Shown here: positions 11,001-20,000 of the stretch, one piece after another | How the letters are laid out: each line of letters starts with the position of its first letter | How positions within the stretch are numbered: position 1 is the stretch's first letter | Assembly (NCBI GenBank): GCA_011763485.2 | Contig: JAANSK020252608.1 | Span: forward strand, 1-22,978 | Reading direction: 5' to 3' | Length of the DNA stretch: 22,978 nt | Source of the DNA: Isoetes engelmannii | Taxonomy: Eukaryota; Streptophyta; Lycopodiopsida; Isoetales; Isoetaceae | Notes under the pieces: model-generated | Databases searched by the model: none | Seen by the model: the letters and a program-made list of their open reading frames with translations, nothing else | What the model was told of the DNA's origin: nothing | Translations under genes and position numbers: made by a program

Positions 11001-14000
11001 ATTAGCACATTAATTTTCATCGTGCGCATAAGCATTTCCATATTTGTCCTCATCATCTGAAGCCTATATCCAATTTCTGTATCATCCAAGCACTTACAAA
11101 TCAAATTCTCTCCACCATAATTGGCCACTAGTTGAAATCCCCCACAAGCATATCTTACCTACATAGTTTCGATGATCCTGTTTCGATGATCCTGTTTCGA
11201 TGGTAAGATTGATCCTGTTTCGATGATCTTTTACAGTATAGTCACTGCAGTAAAGTTTCACCATCTGGAAAGATTGGCAATATCCTGCTTCGAGGATCTT
11301 CTACAATTGTTATTGTGATAGTTTTACCATCAAGTTCGAGATGGATTGGAATTGTTATTACGATAGTTTCACCATCTCAAGTTTGGTGTGGTAAGTGGAG
11401 TGATATATGAACCCAAACAAACTAGCATGTAGTCCTGAGTCTAGAAACATAAGCTTCACCATCAAGTTCGGGATGGATTGGTGTGGGTCCTCCACGCCTG
11501 AGGTTGTATAGCTTTGACATATCCTTTCTTATCGTCTCAAGAAATTAGGTCCATACTTTCACTAATTATCTCAACATAAACATTCTGGTAGAGAGGGGAG
11601 GACACATACGGCCGAATCTTTAAAATAGTAGACGGTGAAATGTTGTCCTTGTCATATTCCCTCAAGCTCTTCAAGAAATCAGCATCTGCTAACATCTTTT
11701 TACTGCTTTCCCAATAGTCGTCCACCATCTAAATCGTTATTGGAGTTTGGAAGGAAAAGAATTAGCCCAACACAGTTCCTTATTCGATAGAGTTCTACAT
11801 AGGAAATATACCTTCCCTGTTCCACTCGGATCCTTCATTCTTGTTGGTTTGATGTTTTTCATGATGCAAACAGCTTCGATCACAAGTTTTACTGCTGCTG
11901 GAGGACTCTTCATGCCTTTCAACTCTGAAATATCACTCTTAGTGAGTGTATCCAACGCCTGTTCCACCCAGGAAAATGAAATTCATCAAGACGGCAATCT
12001 AGTTTTGAAAACATCTCTTATTCCTTGTTGCTGTGATCGGTTCAACAAATTACAAATACAGTGGAGTTCTGCTCAAGCAACAGGCTAAAATGGTTTTGAA
12101 GGAGGGCATCGAAATAACCCTATGGGGCCACGGCCTTTAAGGTTTCCAAAAAATAATGCGAGCAGGCATCAAGGAGTAGACATCACACCACACATATCTT
12201 GCTTCAGCTTCTTGAGAAGAATTCTATTTGTACCCTCATGCTTAATGAAACCTCATTAAGCATGAGGCTCATGTCATGTCTAACTTAATTACTTATACTA
12301 GACATGAAACCTCATGTCTAGTATAAGTAATTAAGTTAGAAAGAAGGGACACAGTAAGTCTAGTTATGGGATTTGAACCCAAACTAACCACGTGTATCTC
12401 ACTAGAAATACGCTGCAAATATGTGTACTTATGTTGAAATAGGGGACCATCTAAAATAGCGGTGATCTGGCATCTGCTTCTAATCGATTAAGTATAACAA
12501 GGTCGTTAATGGTTTCATGGTACCTTCAGGGCAGCTTCTAACATAGGCATAGCGGCTGCTAATTCCGCTTCAGTGTCATCTTTGATAGCCTTGGCTTCTG
12601 CCGCCTTTATACTAGCTGCTGCTTCTTCTACCATCACTACTTCTCTGACTTCATTTGCTTCAGCTGTTTCCTTATCAATAATCTATAAAAACGTCCAAAC
12701 AAGTCCTTAATAAATCCTCCTTGATTGTCACGCTCATAGTTGATAGGATATAAAGCTAAAAGAAGTGGGCTTATTGAATTATTTGTCTGGTTAAATGTAT
12801 TGTTAAAATGAACCTTTAGTTAGGTTAATTTTGATAGAAGTAGAGAAAAATCCATCCTGTACAGATAAACTCTAAAAGTGGTAAAATTGAAAAAAATACT
12901 CTGAAATATAAATCAAGATCAGTGTTTAAATATGTACATGTTCAGCTTATCCATGGACAGCTGACATAAATGGGACGTGAGGCCGCGTTCATAGTTGATA
13001 GGATATAAAGCTAAAAGAAGTGAGCTTATTGAATTATGTCTGGTTAAATTTATTGTCAAGATGAACCTGTTAATTTTGATAGATTTAGAGAAAAATCCAT
13101 CCTGTACAGATAAATCCTGAAAGTGTTAAAAATTGTCCAATATTCTGAAATATAAATCAAGACCAATGTTCAAATATGTAAATGTTCATGGACAGCTGAC
13201 ATAAATGGGCTCCAGGTAGACTTAATGACGTCCGATAATGGGCACACTACAAAAAAGATCTACCCTACAGAAGGGGCCAGTGTGACTATAGTGAGAAGGA
13301 CCAACATGCAAGCAAGAGGCCCAAGGTTCACCTCAGTCAGTCCATCCTAGCTTATAACGAATGAGACTGTTAGAATAAGGAAATTCTCACTCCAACTCGC
13401 CTTAATAAAAACGACTGGGTATTATATTGCCAAGGTCATCATCTCCCTATCAATGGCTAGGATCAAGCTGCGGCATCATTAGTTGGCTACTTGAAATCAC
13501 AACTGTTCTTAATAATACCTTTTATCAAATTCTGATACATTTAGGCGCTCTCCTAATCAGCTAATTCCAAATAGAAACATTACCACGCATCTAGCTGATA
13601 ATGAATCTATTCTATCACAAAAAGTATGCTTACTTTCAGAAGCTCCAAAACCTCTTCAGTTGATCTGACTAGCTTTGGTTGAAGTTCTTCTAATTCAGCT
13701 TGCATAACATTCACGTCACGAGCTGAACTCTCCAGTTTTTGCAATCCCATCTCGTACCTGCCAAAATTGCCAACAGAACCTTTTATCTGACAACAGACAG
13801 AGTCTAATGAATAGGCTACTTAGTTTGAAAAAGTGTGGTCAGCTTGAATGTTAGTAATTAGAAACCGTATCATCAAGAGTAAGAATTATGGCCATATGGT
13901 ACTCGTAAATGAAATATTAGGAATAATCTTTAGCATGGCAGCAACCGTTCAAGCTACCGCTGGTGAACTCACAGATAAATGAGCTTGACTGAATTGCTGA

Positions 14001-17000
14001 ATCAGTAAGAACATTGAACAGGGAACTTTGCCAACATTAAATTTTCTTTATTTGACTTTAATCTTCCTTTAAGAAAATATATTTGAGTATACCTATGTTT
14101 GTAACCGCTTATCTCCTCTTGCTTTTTTTCTAAGAGCTTCTTAAATAGATTGATAAGCTCCAAAAAGCTCGTTGGTGTGACATATGCATAGCGACGCATT
14201 GTAGTAAAATATTGCACAGTAAGGTCCTAAGAGCATCAACAATGATTATCAAAATCAACAAATTTCATTGTTTTGTTAGTTGTTTTATTTGGTGATCTAT
14301 CAGAGAAGCAAGGGAGAACTCGTGGAGCATGCAAAAGAACGGCTCATTTCATCTGAGAATAGATAACATTGCACCTTTATAGAACGTGCATGTCCTTTCT
14401 AACGTCTAGCATAACATCTAGTTCTAGCCATTAACTTCCAACAACGCTTCTACCTTATGCGCTACCTCATCCATCCAAGCCTAGATGCTGAGGTGGCACC
14501 TTGATGGTGAAATATGGTATTTACCTCCCCTGAACCATAGTCAAGATAGCCAGGCCAATAAAAACTCTGTGGAGCAGCTGAATTCACCTAAGGAAATTAC
14601 ATTGCACCTTTATACAATGTGTATGTTCTTACTTTATGGAATGTGCATGCCAGTAACTTCTAGCAACTCTTCTGGCTTATGTACCACCTCATCAATATGA
14701 GTCTAGAGGACTTTGACACCCACCATTCGTGATAGTAAAAGCCTTACCTGAACTGAAGTATGGAAATGAACACTCATGTCGACGATACCACTGAGCAAGC
14801 TTCTATCAACATTAATATCATCAATAAAACGTACTGCTACAGAGCGCAAGGCCTAGAGACAAAAAGTTCTTATCAATACTCGCTTAAATACCATATACTG
14901 AGTAATAGTAAAGATTTCCTATACCTCAACAGGCCAACCACTGAACCAGTCAATTGTGCAACAATTGACAAGTGAAGGGAATTTGCGTAATCGATCCCTA
15001 AAAGCACCACCAATAGGACTAAATGCCTGACATGGGAGAAAAATGATTAGCTCATGTATAAATTGTTCGGTTTACTTCAATATAGAAGACATTTGCAGCA
15101 CACCAATGCTATCCTCAAGTTTTTCGAACATTCGTCCACAAAGAAGGAATATAGTTCTGCACGGGAACCATCTCTCTTTGCGCGCTTTGCCCGAGGACGC
15201 ACACTCTCACATATCGCTCCTACATCCGCTGAATCATAAAGATTGGGAACCTAGACCAACCACAAGTCAAGATCTTGATGTTAAAAACAATCCTGCATCC
15301 TTTCTTCCCCCATCTCAAGGAGCATAATTAACAAAAATGTCCCTATTAATATCAAGAGAGTATTTTATACCACACTGTTTTCAGTTTAGAAAACAATGCA
15401 ATGTTACAAATGCTGATAGCATGGTAGAGGTGTCACCTCGCCAGTATTCAGCAGTGAGTTTATATCTTCTACAAAGCCTTCCAACTTGATTTGTGTGTCA
15501 ACAAATAGAAACATAATTTGCTTGTCTTGTTCTCCTGCTTTTCTAAGCATTATTCCCAAATCTTCCCTCCATTCAGACATGCCATAGTTTTTTGCAATTT
15601 CTACCTGCAATAGTTTCAAAAGCATCAGGCGCATTTTCAAAATCAAAGCATTAAAAAGAACACTACGGCAAGCACAATCTTGAAGATCATCAATCAACTC
15701 TCTAGGATTCTCAGGACATTGCCATCCATTACACTTCATCAGATGCTGCAGAAGTATAGAAACTTTGTGCTCCCATGATGATGGAATACACATTCAGATC
15801 ATACAAAGAAGAAACATTAGACAGTCTGGTGCAACCAAGATAACATATTCTGCTCATATATTTTTCCTAGATCACAACCATATCTTGTTCTTCTCTTAAT
15901 CACGTAGAGGCCTGTGTATATTGAGCTACTTATGAGATCAACTAATGAATATTCATGGATGGTCAAGCTTGCATAAGTTCCAGATGAAAGGATGCAAAAT
16001 CATTTTTGAACCTGAAAAATATCATAGCCTTCAATGAAGGCAGCCAGTCTTGCCAAGCTCTGTCTTCCGCTACCACCCACACCCACAAGCAAGGCATTGC
16101 CCCCAGGTTGCTTAATGACACGACAAATACGTGCAATATGCTGAATGGCAAACTGGAACAAAACCAGATTCATTTGCTTGCTACTGACGGCATTGTAATC
16201 ATCCAAGTAAGTATGCATGACTCGCATCAGGTTATCCTCATCTGTGATCTCGTCATACTGGAAGAAGCATTAAAAAAAAAAAAGGGGGTTAACAATATAA
16301 CAAGTAAAAGGATCTAGAGAAACATATTAACATCTGACTTACTTGAGCAGGTTCTGCTCCAGGAATCATGAAGTCGCCTGCCATGAAGTATCTCAGAATA
16401 TTTGGGCTGTTATCACCCTTTTTCACTTCTGAGTGAGTAAAACCAGAAAAGACTTTCCCAAACCGCTCTTTGAAATGTTTTTCCATCATCTCTGCTAAGA
16501 GTTCAGAGAACCATGAACGATCAAGGTCGTTTATAAGCCTATCATAAAAAACACGAAGGCACTCATGTGCCCACAGGCGAATAATCTTGTAGACATTATC
16601 CGTCTCACGTGGAGCAAACTGTAAACCTAAAAAGACCTGCACATGAATTCAACAGGCTGCAGTTATGATACATGCTAAGGAAAATATAAACATCATGAAG
16701 CATTCTCATTATCCCTTACCAGATTAGACAAAAAAAAGAATGAGAGACGGAGGAATACGGACCTCAAATAGATAACCTAAGAAGGTTCATGGAAATGGGA
16801 ACAATTCATGCTAAAGTAATCAAAGAGAATAATGGAAGAAGACAAGATAAATTATGACCAACTGAAGGATTTGCAACAAAGTTAAAGAACCAGCGCAAGA
16901 TTGCAATATATCTTTCCATTATTTACACCTTGTTGGAATTTTACAGAACAAGAAATCACTAACTGCGATTGGAAGACATAAGATGAAGTTTAAACCCCTT

Positions 17001-20000
17001 TTCTCACCTCCAAGTCAACATATTATGTCATACAATTCTCATTCTCTATTACTGACATGAACAGCTTAACTATCCTCGCTACGTACCAACCAGTCTATGT
17101 AATATGTCTGCTAGCTGACCATCTCCTCCAAATGGTCGTCCAGGTTGAAGCTTTCAGGTAGACCAGGGATTGTCTCTTTGGGATGCATGTCTCAACCTTC
17201 TGCTTGCCAGCCAAATGCCTGACACTGAGCTATCAGCCCCTTTTCTCACTAATATCACACTTCGCCCATTATGATATTTCCAACACTCCTCTTTAATGAG
17301 CACACGCCTTTCCATCCTCAGCTGTCACACCATCCACTGGCACCGTGACCCACCGGCTCTATAGAAACAGAGGATGACATCATACCCAGGATCCTAAGTG
17401 CTCTACCACAGAGCTACTGGCCTCTTTCGGCCATTCTTGCTAGTGTCATATTTCCCCCATTATCATACAGAACGCACACCGGGAACCTAGCCTAATAACT
17501 AGTAAGGAATCTTTATAATCTACATCAAAGCTTTGTGACCACAGATGAAAATCACAAATTGAAAATGAGACACAAGGTAAACACAAGAGAAGATGCACAT
17601 ATTCTCGTCTATCTGTTTCTGTTTGTTTACATGATCGTACGGAGAATGCTTCATGCCAATGTTGTGTATACGAAGAACTCTCCTATCTATCAATTAGTTC
17701 AAACCATCAATTCCAGACACTTAAATCACTTTAGTTTACACGTATGCTAACACCTTTCCAAGATCACGCAAATTGTAAGTGTAATGTGATTTTTCTGGCG
17801 TTGGAAGCAATTCATGCTGGACGGTCTGGTAGATATCAAGGGTAGCTGCAACCATTGGTGGCCGAAGCTTCAGTACAGCTGGTGGATACCCAGATCTCTT
17901 CATCCAAAAGTCAATTAATGATGAAAAAATCCTGCATAAGAGAATCGGCATTTTGATTTCAAACTAGTAAAAGACTACTTCAAAATGTTGGTTTTTAGAT
18001 TACCTTGTTAATGTTATGTCCGAAAAGGGGGTTGCACAAATAACTGAAAAATGCCTCACGTATCTATTGGTCACTGGATTCTTCCCTCCTCCCGGTGGAG
18101 CCATTGCTGAAACAAATTGGATGTCTTCAATTGATTTGAAGGATAGATCATTTCTATCATACCTGCAAAGTTGGCTAAAATGTGAGTTTTGAACCACAAT
18201 ATGTATATCATGAAGAATGGCCATTGCTTAATGTTTCAAATCACAAACAGACTAAATGAATGACAGAGATGGTAACCTTACCAACCCTTATGGTCCATCC
18301 ACTGGCGCAGCAGTTCAATAGGAGGTTGTGCACCATACTTTTCCAATGCTGGCATGCTAAGGTCATCAACAAAAATCACACACCTTTTACCCTTCATGGG
18401 GCCAAAAATCCCCTGTTTTCTTTTTATAAGCTTCCCATCAATAATATCTTGTGTTTGGTTTGCACTTGTTTGGGCAGAGAAGTTGAAAAACATAGACTGG
18501 TACCTGCTCATTTAGATGTTCTCTTATATAATCCACTATTTATAGACTTTCAAATAATCATTAACAGTCCAATCTTTCTGTAATTTCATACCTTGAAGGG
18601 TCTAACTTCATCAGATATTGCTTAGTATACTGACTTTTCCCAGTTCCTGTAGGTCCAACCAGGAGCAATGGATATTGATGCATGATAAGTTCATTCATCA
18701 AGAATGTATACTTCACAGTGTCAGCTGTAGGGACAATTATCCTTACAAAATCGGCATCAGAACTTGGTGGACTGTCATCAATTAAATCAGTCCATGCACC
18801 CCACTTGCCACGATCCTTCCGAAAAACAAGATCATACACCAACTTTCCATCTGGAAAAGCAAGCCCCACTTTTCGCGCGGGTGCAGTTATGTATTGCTTG
18901 TACTCCTCAGGAGGCTGATTTGCCTGTCATACGAAAAAACATTGTTAAGCAATTCACACATGAGCTTAAACCTTATTGGCACACTTATCCATTCTCCATG
19001 GTATTCTCCTACAAATTGCATAGAAATGTCATTACAACTCATTAACAATGACAGATCCACATATTTCAAATTCTCACAGACAGAATCCATGCAGATTTGG
19101 TAACATGGAGAAAAGGTTTGTTAACAAAGGAATGGAGCATACTGTTAACACCCAAAAAAACCCCAGAGGGTAACACCAAGGGAGAACCTCTTTTTATGAG
19201 ACCACTTACAGACCTTTAAATGATAGAAGATGAGGCCAATGCATATCATCCTAGAAAGTAATAAGTAAAACAAAGCTCCATTAGCTCAGGGACAACTTTC
19301 TTTGAAATGCCTCCATTGCATCCCTCCACAAGGCTCATGCCATTTAAAGCATTAGATGATTAAACCCCTACTTCCTCTTTCAAACATCAACCAAATGCCT
19401 CTATCGTTTATAGCTCTATCATATATGTGTTGATGGATGTTAGCACGCGCATTAGCATGATAAAGGACCGCATACACTATTGCTCTAGAGTGTTCGATGA
19501 GTGTAGTAAGTGTTTTGAATATGCAATAAACACATTGCTTATTGTCATTTGAAAGCTCATATTCATATGCATGTTCTGTTTACAACATCTTGAGGCATTG
19601 GCCTCATTTATCTTACATTATTTATCACAACATTTAAAGGAGCATACAATGAGTTTTCTCAGAAGTGTGTCAAATGTCGGACGATCTGCGTTGTCAACAC
19701 ATGCTCCAACAGACCATACCAATGCAAAAAGGAACATACAATCAATCCAGGTACTCTTAAGGTTACCATCCATCTTCTCTGCACTTGCCCCTGCACATCA
19801 CCATGGAAAAAAAGAAAGTAAGCTCCTTGACTAGAATATAAATCTGAATGAATGAATAGCTATTGGCTCAAATCACAAGTACATGTTTTTGACTAAAACC
19901 ACTAACATGCATAAAAGGTTTGCATGCTGCTTGTTTTACTGAGCGTTACCTTCATCTTTAGTAGGGGCAGCAGCAGTCAAGGGATGGTTTGTACAAGAAT

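Larger units (their letters stand above)
9111..14226 (-). other. Dynein exons 18-24: stalk coiled coil and microtubule-binding domain
   Basis: Exons 14093-14226, 13634-13757, 12524-12682, 11812-11958, 11610-11728, 9588-9795 and 9111-9383 (residues 1066-1453). The first opens [20 protein letters not shown] and [12 protein letters not shown]. Charged heptad-rich helices follow (exons 13634-13757 and 12524-12682) as the outgoing stalk helix. The microtubule-binding domain covers about 1215-1310: [20 protein letters not shown], then [49 protein letters not shown] and [20 protein letters not shown]. The returning helix is in [20 protein letters not shown] and exon 9111-9383, which ends with [10 protein letters not shown] and [11 protein letters not shown]. 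Exon 9588-9795 ends at a non-consensus donor, AAG then GTCTTA. Introns here are the longest in the gene and rich in repeats. Intron 13758-14092 shows nothing. Confidence 0.92.

Noticed and set aside
13245-13257. CACTACAAAAAAG, like the end of a CACTA transposon
   Set aside because: No matching inverted terminus or target-site duplication was found; a 13-base match to a low-complexity motif is weak.
15043-15327. Plus-strand open frame of 94 codons
   Set aside because: It is the antisense shadow of dynein exon 15104-15250.
17399-17416. Functional tRNA gene
   Set aside because: Only the D arm is well formed; the spacing leaves no anticodon arm and no acceptor stem pairs.
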